55,504 nucleotides of DNA. It comes from Rhodothermia bacterium (GTDB lineage Bacteria > Bacteroidota > Rhodothermia > Rhodothermales > JAAAOL01). The position numbers and the translations under genes are program-made. A model generated the notes under the pieces. That model searched no databases. It worked only from the letters and a program-made list of their open reading frames with translations, and was not told the origin of the DNA. The number at the start of each line of letters is the position of its first letter. The first letter of the stretch is position 1. Of this stretch, positions 1 through 8,721 are shown one piece after another. The DNA is taken from assembly GCA_030428385.1 (NCBI GenBank), contig JAUIDY010000028.1:1-55504 (forward strand). Direction: 5' to 3'.

Positions 1-38
1 CCGCGGTGACGACCAGCATAGAGTCTGCGTAGGAGGAT

Positions 39-1601
39 TTACGGCACCGGGTAGCCGTACGATGCGCCGAGACCAAGCGGAATCCCGAGGGCCCAGTAGA
101 GCAGCAAAAACACCGACCATACTACCAGAAACGCCACGCTGTACGGGATCATGAGCGACGTGAGCGTCCCGATGCCCGTGCCTTTTACATACCGCTGGCA
201 GTACACCACCACGAGTGGAAAATACGGCATCAGCGGCGTAATAATGTTGGACGATGAGTCGCCGACGCGGTAGGCGGCCTGCGTGAGGTCGGGCGAAATG
301 CCAACTTGCATCAGCACAGGCACAAAGATCGGGGCAAGCAGCGCCCACTTGGCACTCGCCGAGCCAACGAACAGGTTCACGAAGGCGGTTAAGAAAATGA
401 TGCCGACGATCATGACGCCTCCCGGCAGCGCCATCGCCTTCAGGGCCGCCGCTCCCTTCACCGCCAGCAACGCACCAATGTTAGACGTGCCAAACGCATA
501 AACAAACAGGGAGCAGAAAAAGGCCATCACCACATAATAGCCCATCCCCTGCATCGCCTTGGTCATGGCATCCACCATGTCTTTCGACGAGCTAAAAACG
601 CCTGCGACGTATCCGTAAACCACACCCGGCAGCAAAAACAACAGGAAGATCAGCGGCACAATGGACTGCATTATCGGGGCGGCGAACGAATTGAGCGAGC
701 CGTTGGCATCGCGGAAGGGTGAGTCCTCGGGAAGTAACGTCAGCGTCAACACCACAAGCCCCAGAACAAGAACGGCGGAAGCCCACCAGAACGCCTTGCG
801 CTCTTTGGGATCGATGGTATCCATCTCCGGCGCTTCTTCCGCGTCGTCGTCTACGGGTGTCGTCGTCCCCAGCCGGGGCTCGATGATGCGGTCGGTGATA
901 AACCAGCCAAGCGCAATGATAAGCACGCTCGAAATGGACGTAAAGAAGTAGTTGTTGAGTGGATTGACCAAGATGTCCGGAGCCACAATCTGCGCCGCCG
1001 GTTGCGTAAACCCTTGCAACAGCGGGTCGAGGGCCGACGGCACCGGGTTGGCGCTGAATCCGCCTGACACGCCCGCAAACGCCGCCGCAATCCCGGCCAG
1101 CGGATGCCGCCCCGCCGCGTAGAAAATGATGCCGCCAAGGGGAATCACGAGCACATAGCCCGCATCAATGGCACTGTGGCTGATCAGCCCAACGAACACC
1201 ACCACCGGCGTCAGCAGCTTCGTTGAGGTCTTGGCGATGAGCAACTTGATGCTCGTGTTGAAATACCCCGCCTCGTCGGCCACGCCCACACCTAGCATCG
1301 CCACCAGCACCACACCCAACGGGGCAAAGCTGGTAAAAATCGTCACCATCTGCGACATAAACGTCGCCAGCGCCGTGCCCGTGAGCAGGTTGATGACCTG
1401 GATGGGCTCGCCCGTTCGCGGGTCGATGTCGGTAAAGGCCACGCCAGAGAGCAGCGCCGAGAGGATCCAGACGATAAAGAGGGAGATGAGGAACAGCATC
1501 GCCGGATCGGGCAGCTTGTTCCCAATCGTCTCAATCCCGCCCAGCATTCGGTTTACTAGGCTGGGCTTCGCAGATTGCACTTCGGCGGGAGTCGATTCCA
1601 T
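39..1601 (-). CDS. AbgT-family transporter
   Basis: An inner-membrane carrier of the AbgT family, whose members import p-aminobenzoyl-glutamate or export sulfonamide-like antimetabolites; the substrate here cannot be read from sequence. The protein is almost entirely hydrophobic, with about a dozen membrane segments and the family's Gly/Ser/Pro-rich re-entrant stretches (SHSAIDAGYVLVIPLGG and GVSGGFSANPVPSALDP in the first half; FVGSASAKWALLAPIFVPVL and GDSSSNIITPLMPYFPLV in the second). I chose the ATG at 1601 (MESTPAEV) because the extra 21 residues from an upstream start at 1664 are Arg-rich and unlike the family. From 1601 it is 520 residues, normal for AbgT. It lies downstream of a receiver-domain gene on the same strand with a short gap. 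Family call is firm, substrate unknown. Confidence 0.93.
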   Translation of the reverse strand: MESTPAEVQSAKPSLVNRMLGGIETIGNKLPDPAMLFLISLFIVWILSALLSGVAFTDIDPRTGEPIQVINLLTGTALATFMSQMVTIFTSFAPLGVVLVAMLGVGVADEAGYFNTSIKLLIAKTSTKLLTPVVVFVGLISHSAIDAGYVLVIPLGGIIFYAAGRHPLAGIAAAFAGVSGGFSANPVPSALDPLLQGFTQPAAQIVAPDILVNPLNNYFFTSISSVLIIALGWFITDRIIEPRLGTTTPVDDDAEEAPEMDTIDPKERKAFWWASAVLVLGLVVLTLTLLPEDSPFRDANGSLNSFAAPIMQSIVPLIFLLFLLPGVVYGYVAGVFSSSKDMVDAMTKAMQGMGYYVVMAFFCSLFVYAFGTSNIGALLAVKGAAALKAMALPGGVMIVGIIFLTAFVNLFVGSASAKWALLAPIFVPVLMQVGISPDLTQAAYRVGDSSSNIITPLMPYFPLVVVYCQRYVKGTGIGTLTSLMIPYSVAFLVVWSVFLLLYWALGIPLGLGASYGYPVP

Positions 1602-1672
1602 AGCGTTTGGGGTTTGATGGGCGAACCGGGTGAGGAAGCTACGGAATCCACGGCGATGGAGCAACGGCCAGA

Positions 1673-2023
1673 TCAGGCAGCCAGCACCGCTTGCACGGCG
1701 GCGCGGACGGTGCGGCCGTTGAAGGGTTTTTCCAACAACGCGCCTTCGGGAACGGGGCCGGGCTCCCCCGAAACAAACAGGATGGGTACAGCAGCAAATG
1801 TGGGATCGGCCCGCAATACCGCATGCAAAGCCCGGCCGTCCATCCTCGGCATCGCCAAATCGACAATGATCAGGGCGAGCCCCTCGGGCACGGCAGCCCG
1901 CGCCACCGCCAACGCTTCAACGCCATCGGCGGCTTCATGAACATGCGCCGTGACGGGCCCCAGGCACCGGCGCAGATAAGCCCGGATGCCGGTGTCATCA
2001 TCTACGACTAGAATGACCGGCAT
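1673..2023 (-). CDS. stand-alone response regulator receiver domain
   Basis: A single CheY-like receiver domain with no output domain, so it should act by protein-protein contact or as a phosphorelay intermediate. Numbered from a longer possible start at 2080, it shows the acidic cluster D27-D29 (LVVDDD), phospho-acceptor D74 (IIVDLAMPRMDG), the conserved Ser in VSGEPG and K118 in EKPF. The ATG at 2023 (MPVILVVDDD) is preferred because receivers normally begin a few residues before the acidic cluster; the upstream 19 residues are Ser/Pro-rich. No kinase is adjacent. The nearest histidine kinase is the broken hybrid regulator that begins about 1.2 kb away. The gene is followed closely by the AbgT transporter on the same strand, so co-transcription is possible. 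Confidence 0.9.
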   Translation of the reverse strand: MPVILVVDDDTGIRAYLRRCLGPVTAHVHEAADGVEALAVARAAVPEGLALIIVDLAMPRMDGRALHAVLRADPTFAAVPILFVSGEPGPVPEGALLEKPFNGRTVRAAVQAVLAA

Positions 2024-2139
2024 CCGGGAACGCAATGATGGAGCAAAAGAAAAAGAAGGAGCAGAAAGGGTTGCGGGCATAACCGTAGGACCAAGCTAGG
2101 TGCAGGAGCAAGGGGACAATGTTGGGGCTGGACAGACTC

Positions 2140-2571
2140 TTATTGCAGCATGAAGTCGAAGGCACTGCGGAACCGGGTCGATACCGTTTCGCCGGCGTCA
2201 TCCATGTGGGGCTGGAACCGTGCGGCGCGCAAGACCCGCAGCACCTCTTCCTCACAGCCGTAGCCGGGACCGCTTAAAATCTGAACATCCCGCGCCTGCC
2301 CGCGCTTGTTGACGGTGTACTCCACATAGACGCGGCCTTCGATCTGAAATTTCTCGGCCCGCACGGGATAGATAATCTGAGGCAGGGGCTTGCGCAGTTC
2401 CGGGAACCCCTGTTGGATGCCCAGCGCATCGCTTCCTTCGACCGCTTCCGCGTCAGCGTCGGGCATGGGAGGGAACGCCTGCGCAACCGTCACGGTCTGG
2501 GCCAACGACGGAACGGCAGCCACAAAAAATAGAACCAGAAGGGAGGCGAAAAAAAGGGCTAAACGTTGCAT
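2140..2571 (-). CDS. TonB C-terminal domain protein, periplasmic
   Basis: A small exported protein: a classic signal peptide (MQRLALFFASLLVLFFVAAVPSLAQ, about 25 residues) is followed by an acidic linker and a TonB C-terminal fold from about residue 66 to the end. Family marks are IIYPVRAEKFQIEGRVYVEY, a VNKRGQARDVQILSG strand pair, and EEEVLRVLRAARFQPHMDD. Real TonB proteins are anchored by an N-terminal membrane helix and carry a Pro-rich span; here there is a cleavable signal and no Pro-rich region. The protein is therefore likely a free TonB-C-domain protein of the type common in Bacteroidota rather than an energy transducer. No ExbB/ExbD or TonB-dependent receptor lies nearby. It is the first gene after a 650-bp gene-free stretch. 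Confidence 0.88.
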   Translation of the reverse strand: MQRLALFFASLLVLFFVAAVPSLAQTVTVAQAFPPMPDADAEAVEGSDALGIQQGFPELRKPLPQIIYPVRAEKFQIEGRVYVEYTVNKRGQARDVQILSGPGYGCEEEVLRVLRAARFQPHMDDAGETVSTRFRSAFDFMLQ

Positions 2572-3218
2572 GGGACTTGGGACGTTTGGTTGGATAAATA
2601 CAGCAATTTGCCGGGTGATGGCGGGGGTTGTGCTTCCCCGCTGCCTGCTGATCTGACGATACAGCCCCTCCGCTTTTTAGCGGTAACACCAGCGTCTCAT
2701 CCTGTGTCCTGAGCGTCTCAACGTGCTGAAACGCCGCCATCAACAACCAAACAAGTCATTTGAAAACAAATGCTTATTCCTATTTGATTAATTTCTTTCT
2801 TCTTAAAGGATTTTCCTACTTGTACCTCATCACTCGACCAAGATGCTCTTTTCTTGCAAGGCTTCCGAGCGTGTCCGAAAGACCCCAACACGACATAAAA
2901 GCAAAAGACGCGCGCGCTCGTCATCATTTAGCTAAATCCAAACGTGGGAGCTCTCTCCTCGCGGCGCTCGTCGAGATGACAACTGGGGGGTGGTTTTTAT
3001 CAATGCTCCCTCACAGGACATACGTTGGCTCCCCTTCGTCATCGCGAGGAGCCACAGGCGACGTGGCGATCTCACCCCGTTTGTCGTGCTCATTCCTATC
3101 GGGGGGAGATCACCACCACTCCTTCGGAGTTTCGTGATGACGATGAAAGGGCGGGGGGCGCACGTCCTCATGCTCCAAAAACACCGTAGGGGATTCGTTG
3201 CCTATGCGTCGAAAGCGT
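2572..3218. other. gene-free stretch, AT-rich patch and repeats
   Basis: No credible gene. The part from about 2740 to 2830 is markedly AT-rich against GC-rich surroundings and contains a perfect inverted repeat CATTTG-aaaa-CAAATG at 2757-2772, which could be an operator or promoter region for the minus-strand TonB-domain gene. The part from 2947 to 3141 is a repeat cluster, listed separately. Confidence 0.6.
2947..3141. repeat. dispersed repeat cluster bounded by GAGATGAC / GTCATC
   Basis: Three related units: one ending TCGAGATGAC at 2980, one starting GTCATCGCGAGGAGCC at 3038 and ending GGCGATCTC near 3073, and one starting GAGATCACC near 3106 and ending TCGTGATGAC at 3141. The ends are mutually inverted. 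The same GTCATCTCGA/TCGAGATGAC ends delimit the element at 47957-48044, so this is a dispersed non-coding family. Small open frames across it are not genes. Confidence 0.65.
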
Positions 3219-5195
3219 TTAAGCAGTGGGATCCAACTCGGCGACGAAGGCCATGGGGGTTTTGTCATACGCTTCCCGGAACCGCTTGCTGAAATGCGAC
3301 ACGCTTTTGAACCCCACGCTGTAGGCCACCTCACTGATGGTACCCGCCCGTGCCTGCAGGCGGTGCGCCGCTTCGGCAAGGCGCATCTGCCAGATCAAGT
3401 CCATCGGCGATTGGTCAATCAGCCCTTTGAAGCGGCGGTAGAGCGACGCCCGGCTTTGCCCCAACGCAGCGGCAAGTTCCTGCACGCCAAAGCCTTCGTC
3501 TGCAAGGTGGGTTGTAATTACGGCATGTACTTCTTCCAAGAAGGCTTCATCGGCAGAAGAGACCGGGGCCGTCGTTGGAAAGGCAAACGGAGCGGCTTCC
3601 TGTGCGTAGCGGCTGCGCAACTGGCGGCGGAGCGCGATCAGGTTTTCGATGCGGACTTCCAACTCCCGCACATGAAACGGCTTCGTCATGTAGGCGTCGG
3701 CTCCCGTTTCCAGCCCGGAGAGCTTGCTATCCATCGACGCCTTGGCGGTGAGCAAAATCACGGGGATAAAGTCCAGTTCGGGGTGCGTCTTGATGGCATG
3801 GCAGAGGGCAAAGCCGTCCATTTCGGGCATCATCACATCGCTGACGATGAGGTCGGGAATCACCTCCACCGCCACGGCCAACGCTTCCTGTCCATTCGCT
3901 GCCTCCACCACGCGGTACTGCTTTTCCAAATGACGCTGCACATAGGCGCGGACCTGCGGGTTGTCGTCAACCACCAGCACCGTCGTGGCGTCTTCGCCCG
4001 GTGCAGCGTTGGCAACTACAGCGACGTCCCCTCGCTCTTGTACCGGTTCATCCGAGAGTACCACTTCACCGATCAGGCTCGCCTCAGCAAGCGGCCTCGG
4101 ACGTTGTGCAAAGGTTGACGGTGGCGCTGATTGGAGTTCCTCTCCAGAATAATACGCCGTGCCCACCGGCAAGCGTATCGTAAACGTGGCTCCTTCGCCC
4201 GGGGTGCTGGCTACCTCAATGGTGCCATGGTGGAGCGTCACCAACTCATGCACCAGCGCCAATCCAATCCCCGTCCCCGACTGCTGGCGGGTGGACGAGT
4301 CATCGGCCTGGTAAAAACGTTCGAACAGATGCGGCAGGTGGGTTGGATCGATGCCGGGGCCAGTATCCTGAACCACGATTGCTAGCCAGCCCTCCTCCCC
4401 GGCCTCACCATCGGGAAAGAGACGCACGGCGATGTGTTGCCCCTGTGGCGTAAACTTGAAGGCATTGCCAAGCAAATTGCCCATGACCTTTTCCATCTGG
4501 TCGACATCGAAATACGCCACCACCGTTTCCTCCGGAACGGTCACCTCAAAATCGATGTGTTTGTGGGCCGCCATCGACATGAAGCGTTGTGTGATGCCCT
4601 CGATAAAAGCGGCCACATCCACTGGTTTTGCATGCAGCGTCAGGCGGCCTGCCTCCAGCCGGGCAATGTCGAGCAGTTGATTCACCAGAAGCAGCAACCG
4701 CTGGCTGTTCTCTACCGCCAGGCTGACCAGTTCTTCGGCCTCGGGGTCCAACGCGCCGTAGTCGCCTTCCAGCATGTCTTCGAGCGGGCCTACGATCAGC
4801 GTCAGCGGGGTGCGAAACTCATGGCTGACGTTGGCAAAAAAGCGGGTCTTTGCGCGATCCAGCGACTTAAGTTCAGCCTGCGCGGCTTGCAGTTGTGCAT
4901 GGGTCTCGCGGAGTTCGGTGTGGGCTTCTTGCAACACCTGGTGGGCCCGTTCGCGCTCTTTTTGAAGCAACCGCCGCCGCTGCACCCGGTCGATGGCCCC
5001 AATTCCGATGAGGGCAAACAGCCCATAGCAGACATAGGCCCAGGTCGTACGCCACCAGGGCGGGCGCACCGTCACCCGTACCGATGCGCCGTCTTCATTC
5101 CACACGCCATCGCTGTTGGCGGCCCTCACCCGAAAGATAAAGTTGCCCGGCGGCAGGTTGGTATACGTCGCCTCGCGGAGCGTCCCTACCTCGCG
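3219..5195 (-). CDS. hybrid two-component regulator, C-terminal half (kinase-receiver-AraC), downstream of in-frame TGA
   Basis: The output half of a hybrid two-component system (HTCS). Reading on from the TGA at 5196-5198 in the same frame gives the end of the Y_Y_Y domain, one membrane span (TWAYVCYGLFALIGIGAI), a coiled linker, then the kinase. Numbered from the GTG at 5129, H103 (NVSHEFRTPLT) is the phosphorylated His; N218/N222, DTGPGI and GTGIGLALV form the ATPase site; a receiver has D388/D389, phospho-acceptor D431 and K483; an AraC-type helix-turn-helix pair occupies about 530-630. The piece has no credible start of its own: the GTG at 5129 is simply the Val of FRVRAANSDG. As sequenced, DNA binding and kinase are uncoupled from the sensor. 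It is a pseudogene half unless the stop is read through or is a base error. Confidence 0.88.
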   Translation of the reverse strand, partial: REVGTLREATYTNLPPGNFIFRVRAANSDGVWNEDGASVRVTVRPPWWRTTWAYVCYGLFALIGIGAIDRVQRRRLLQKERERAHQVLQEAHTELRETHAQLQAAQAELKSLDRAKTRFFANVSHEFRTPLTLIVGPLEDMLEGDYGALDPEAEELVSLAVENSQRLLLLVNQLLDIARLEAGRLTLHAKPVDVAAFIEGITQRFMSMAAHKHIDFEVTVPEETVVAYFDVDQMEKVMGNLLGNAFKFTPQGQHIAVRLFPDGEAGEEGWLAIVVQDTGPGIDPTHLPHLFERFYQADDSSTRQQSGTGIGLALVHELVTLHHGTIEVASTPGEGATFTIRLPVGTAYYSGEELQSAPPSTFAQRPRPLAEASLIGEVVLSDEPVQERGDVAVVANAAPGEDATTVLVVDDNPQVRAYVQRHLEKQYRVVEAANGQEALAVAVEVIPDLIVSDVMMPEMDGFALCHAIKTHPELDFIPVILLTAKASMDSKLSGLETGADAYMTKPFHVRELEVRIENLIALRRQLRSRYAQEAAPFAFPTTAPVSSADEAFLEEVHAVITTHLADEGFGVQELAAALGQSRASLYRRFKGLIDQSPMDLIWQMRLAEAAHRLQARAGTISEVAYSVGFKSVSHFSKRFREAYDKTPMAFVAELDPTA

Positions 5196-5198
5196 TCA
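5196..5198 (-). other. in-frame TGA replacing a conserved Trp codon
   Basis: On the minus strand the codons read GAA GAC GCC TGA CGC GAG, that is LEGYEDA-stop-REVG. Frame is conserved across the stop: the kinase half continues 22 codons later in the same register. Y_Y_Y domains have an almost invariant Trp at exactly this place (pattern LxGxxxxW, then YTNLPPG). One C-to-T change at plus-strand position 5196 turns TGG into TGA. Confidence 0.9.
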
Positions 5199-7595
5199 GG
5201 CGTCTTCGTACCCTTCGAGGATGTACTGGTACTGGTTATGCGTGGGATCGGCAAAATGAAGCCCCACATATTCGAACGTCACATCGTTTTCGTCATGACG
5301 CAGCGTCAACTGTTCGGTTTTTGAAAGCCGCTCCTGAAGGGGCGAATCGCCGCCAACGGAGACCGGTTCATTGTAGAGCCGCAGGCGGGTCAGGCTCACC
5401 TCTGGAGGATGGGGATTGTCGTACAGGGCATCGGGGGAAAACGCATTGATGCCGCCGGGGCCTCCAAAAAACATCTCGCCGCTATGGCGGCTTTGATGAT
5501 AGGCCCACGAGTTAAACGCCAGCCCCTGGATGCCGTCGTCGGTGTTATAGTTGGTAAACGTTTCCGTGGTGGGGTCGAAGCGGGAGAGACCCTTGTCGGT
5601 GCTCATCCACACCCGTCCCTGGGCATCACACAGCAACCCTTGCACCCCGTTGTCGGGCAAGTCGCTGTTTTGCACGGTGAAATGTGTGAAGGTCTCCGTG
5701 TCCTTTTGTAAGCGCCTGAGCCCGCCGCTGTAGGCAGCCACCCAGAGCCACTCGGGGTGCTGGGTGGTTTCGCAGATTCCGAAGATCATGGAACTGGAAA
5801 GGCTGCCCGATTCGTCGGGATTGGGGCGGTAGTTGCGCGTCGTCTCCGTGGCGGGATCAAAGCGATAGAGCCCGCCCCGTGTGGTGCCGATCCATAGCAG
5901 CCCGGCCTGATCCTCGTAGATACTGTTTACATACCCATGATCGCTCTCAAACGGGAACCGCGAAAAGCGCCCCTGCGCCCGGTCCTCCATGCGGCTGAGG
6001 CCGAAGTTGCGCGTGCCTACCCAGAGCGACCCCGCCCGGTCCTCATACAGGCTAATGACCCGCCCCGGCGGCAAGCTTTCGGGGTCCTCGGGGTCGTGCT
6101 GAAAATGAATAAAATACCCTGGTCGTTCAGGGTCCATCCGACTCAGGGTGTTCTCGCCGCCTCCGGTCCATACGGCCCCTTGTTCATCAACCAGTACGGG
6201 AAACCCGTTGCGAAGGCTATGCGGATCGTTGGGATCGGGCTGAAAAAACTGGTACGTGTCGTTCTGGCGATCCAGGCGATGCAGTGTCCGTGTTTCTTCA
6301 TTTCCGGAGGTAACCCATAAGGCCCCATCCGGCGCGTCCGAAATACTCCAGGTGAAACTGTCGCGCAGGCTGTTCGGGTCACCCAGCCGCGCATAGATAT
6401 GCTCAAACGACCGGGACGCCCGGTCGACCCGGTCGAGAGTGCCGTCCATGCTTGCAATCCATAGAATGCCCTGCCGGTCGATGTACACGGTGGACACCTC
6501 GTTGCTACTCAGGCTGTGGGGGTCGAAGAGATCCTGCTGAAAAGCCACAGAAGTCCCTGATGCGGGATCGATCCAGAAGAGTCCGTCCTGATGGGTCCCT
6601 ACCCACAGCCCGCCCTCCGCATCGCTGGTGATGTCCCACACGATATCGGCATTAAACGGGATGCCGTTGTTGTCCCAACTCACCGCCGGGAGCAGGTCCC
6701 TCACGTCGCGGGGATCGTTGCGGTAATTGATGAAGGTGTTCGTCTCCGGTGCAAAACGATAAACGCCCCCCCGTTCCGTCCCCACCCACAACCTACCGGC
6801 GGCGTCCTCGTGGAGCGCCCACACCACATTCACGAAGGTATCGGCATCGTCGCGTTCGAACGTAGGCGCTTCGGGAAAAAGCAGCAGGGTGGAAAACGTT
6901 TCGGTGGTGGGATCAAAGCGGTTCACGCCCCACGAGCCCACCCACAACGTGCCGTGCTGGTCCGCCAGCAGGCTTCGAATCCAGTTGTGCGTTCGGCTTG
7001 ACGCATCGAGGTAGTACCGCGTAAAGGTTTCGGTGGCGGGATCGAAGCGGTTCAGGCCGTGGCGGGTCCCCACCCAAAGCGATCCGGCCCCATCCTCCAC
7101 GATGACATGAATGCTGTCGTTGCTGATGGTCGTGGGGTCGGCAGGATCATGCTGAAAGCGGGTGAAAGTCTCGGCCTCCCGGTCGAAACGGTTCAGGCCG
7201 CCTCCTTGTGTCCCCACCCACAGGGTCCCGGCGCGGTCCTCAAACAGGGCCCGGATCTGGTTTTTACCCAGGCTGGTGGTATCGTCGGGAGCATGGATAT
7301 ACTGCTGGTGGGTGTAGCCGTCAAACTTGAACAGCCCGGTGCCGCGTTGCCCCAGCCACAGGAACCCTTCATGATCCTGCAGGATGGCCGTTGTTTGATT
7401 AAAAGGATGGGTGGCCAGGTGTTCGAACTGCAGGCGTGAAGGCGGGGGCGTGGATTCGAGTGAAGGGGACGGCTGGGCATGCACCACCACCGCCATGAGC
7501 ATGCTTAGAACAATGCCGGGACCAAGGCCGCCTCCCCACCAGGACACCGAGCGACACCCCTTTGCCCATATAACGATGCGGCCTCCCTGTTTCAT
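5196..7595 (-). CDS. hybrid two-component regulator, N-terminal sensory half (Reg_prop propeller)
   Basis: The periplasmic sensor part of an HTCS regulator. After a signal/anchor segment (hydrophobic stretch up to AVVVHAQ) come many two-component-propeller repeats of the form LWVGTxxGLNRFDPATETFT, giving two seven-bladed propellers over about 700 residues, then the start of a Y_Y_Y domain that stops at LEGYEDA. Such propellers bind oligosaccharides in characterised Bacteroides HTCS proteins. The ATG at 7595 (MKQGGRIV) is preferred to the one at 7628. Together with the downstream half the full gene would run 7595 to 3219, about 1458 codons, normal for the family. No SusC/SusD genes flank it; the closest polysaccharide genes are the GH10 xylanase and esterase 2 kb upstream, so a xylan-related signal is only a guess. 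Confidence 0.88.
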   Translation of the reverse strand: MKQGGRIVIWAKGCRSVSWWGGGLGPGIVLSMLMAVVVHAQPSPSLESTPPPSRLQFEHLATHPFNQTTAILQDHEGFLWLGQRGTGLFKFDGYTHQQYIHAPDDTTSLGKNQIRALFEDRAGTLWVGTQGGGLNRFDREAETFTRFQHDPADPTTISNDSIHVIVEDGAGSLWVGTRHGLNRFDPATETFTRYYLDASSRTHNWIRSLLADQHGTLWVGSWGVNRFDPTTETFSTLLLFPEAPTFERDDADTFVNVVWALHEDAAGRLWVGTERGGVYRFAPETNTFINYRNDPRDVRDLLPAVSWDNNGIPFNADIVWDITSDAEGGLWVGTHQDGLFWIDPASGTSVAFQQDLFDPHSLSSNEVSTVYIDRQGILWIASMDGTLDRVDRASRSFEHIYARLGDPNSLRDSFTWSISDAPDGALWVTSGNEETRTLHRLDRQNDTYQFFQPDPNDPHSLRNGFPVLVDEQGAVWTGGGENTLSRMDPERPGYFIHFQHDPEDPESLPPGRVISLYEDRAGSLWVGTRNFGLSRMEDRAQGRFSRFPFESDHGYVNSIYEDQAGLLWIGTTRGGLYRFDPATETTRNYRPNPDESGSLSSSMIFGICETTQHPEWLWVAAYSGGLRRLQKDTETFTHFTVQNSDLPDNGVQGLLCDAQGRVWMSTDKGLSRFDPTTETFTNYNTDDGIQGLAFNSWAYHQSRHSGEMFFGGPGGINAFSPDALYDNPHPPEVSLTRLRLYNEPVSVGGDSPLQERLSKTEQLTLRHDENDVTFEYVGLHFADPTHNQYQYILEGYEDA

Positions 7596-7765
7596 CGTAC
7601 ACCCGCGTACATCGAATAGCACCGACACCCAATCATCCCATGTCGTTGTCTCCAGAAGAGCATGCCAGACTCTTTGCTTCTAGGGGTTGCAGGCCGCGAA
7701 TTTAGGCATACTCGAAACTACGCTCGGGAGGTCCACCCACAGCCTGCCCACACTCTGAATGCAGT

Positions 7766-8142
7766 TTATCCTGCCATGACCCAGGCGGCACTCGCCATGG
7801 CTATCACCATCATGAGGACCATCCCGGCACACCCGCTCCCGCCCACCTTCATGCCTTGTTCTTCCATGAGGGCATCAACGCGCTCTTTCGCTTCTCGCAG
7901 CCCCAACCCGGTCTCTGCGCGCAGTTGCTTGATGGCCTCAATCTTTTTCCCCGACCGCGCCAGGTCTTGCACGGCTTTTGAAATCGGGGTGCGACGCCCG
8001 TCGTCGATTCGATCATCAGGCGTTCGACTTGCTCCTTCGCTTCTTGCAGGCTAACGCCCGTCGTCTCGCGCAGCAGCTTGATGGCCTCCAGCTTCTTGCC
8101 CTGCTGGATAAGTTCGGCGATGCGTTGTGGATTGTCGCTCAT
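7766..8142 (-). pseudogene. frameshifted protein with two L7/L12 C-domain-like modules
   Basis: Two overlapping frames together make one protein. The first (ATG at 8142) reads MSDNPQRIAELIQQGKKLEA and continues to AKEQVERLMIESTTG, then becomes Arg/Lys/Trp noise. The second frame, open from about 7998 and ending at 7766, carries VQDLARSGKKIEAIKQLR, then GLREAKERVDALMEEQG and a C-terminal membrane span (MVLMMVIAMASAAWVMAG). The two modules are plainly homologous (GKK-EAIK-LR-TG-L-EAK-V), matching the ribosomal L7/L12 C-terminal fold found in small non-ribosomal proteins. The switch falls between about 7980 and 8000 near GTCGCACCCCGATTTC; one missing base there restores a protein of about 125 residues. 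The second frame has only a GTG start inside the module, so a separate gene is less likely. Mutation and sequencing error cannot be told apart. Confidence 0.72.
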
Positions 8143-8160
8143 AGCGCCCGTGGTGGCTGT

Positions 8161-8673
8161 TTATGATTCTGTCGTCCCGCCAAACGCTGCATGATAGGTG
8201 ACGATGCCCGTTGCTTCCGGTGTCCCAAACGCGAGCGTCTGAAAATAGGCGGGCGGAACACCTTTTAGTATACATTCTGGCCGGTGAATAAACCCGAAGC
8301 GTCCATAATATTCCGGCTCGCCGAGTACCACGCAGCCTGCCGCTCCCCGTGTTCGTAACCGCGACAGTCCTTCCCTGATCAATGCCTGCCCGATGCCCTC
8401 CCTTTGCTGCGGCGGAATGACGGATACCGGGCCGAGGCCATACCAATCGGATGCGCCATCCGAGATTTGCACGGGTGAAAACGCCACATGCCCCACGACT
8501 TGGCCCGCCTGTTCGGCCACCAGCGAAACCACAAGCGCCCCACTTTTTCGCAACGCCGCAACGATGTGGTGCTCGGTGTGGTCGCTATACGGGGCCTCGC
8601 GAAACGCCCATTCTGTCACGGCTGCGATGGCGGATTCATCGCCAGGCTGTTCGGGGCGGATGAGCCACGTCAT
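8161..8673 (-). CDS. GNAT-family N-acetyltransferase
   Basis: A 170-residue GCN5-related acetyltransferase of the YhbS-like group, transferring acetyl from acetyl-CoA to an unknown amine. The N-terminal WLIRPEQPGDESAIAAV is the usual first strand and helix; VVGHVAFSPVQI is strand 4, GLGPVSVIPPQQREGIGQAL holds the acetyl-CoA pyrophosphate-binding loop (Q/R-x-x-G-x-G/A), and VVLGEPEYYGRFGF is the characteristic late segment of the subfamily. It sits 18 bp beyond the start of the frameshifted L7/L12-like gene on the same strand, so the two may be co-transcribed. Substrate cannot be predicted. Confidence 0.92.
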   Translation of the reverse strand: MTWLIRPEQPGDESAIAAVTEWAFREAPYSDHTEHHIVAALRKSGALVVSLVAEQAGQVVGHVAFSPVQISDGASDWYGLGPVSVIPPQQREGIGQALIREGLSRLRTRGAAGCVVLGEPEYYGRFGFIHRPECILKGVPPAYFQTLAFGTPEATGIVTYHAAFGGTTES

Positions 8674-8721
8674 GAAAGCATCGTTTCTTGTTTGGGATTG
8701 GCCTGATGCCCCACCTCCCTA

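Noticed and set aside
5196-5198. Selenocysteine or genetic-code reassignment of TGA
   Set aside because: No SECIS-like hairpin was evident, the site is Trp rather than Cys in the family, and other genes in the window use TGA as a normal stop (for example the TlpA and ABC-permease genes).
7975-8000. Programmed -1 frameshift in the L7/L12-like gene
   Set aside because: The region lacks an X-XXY-YYZ slippery heptamer and a clear downstream stem; mutation or a missing base is simpler.
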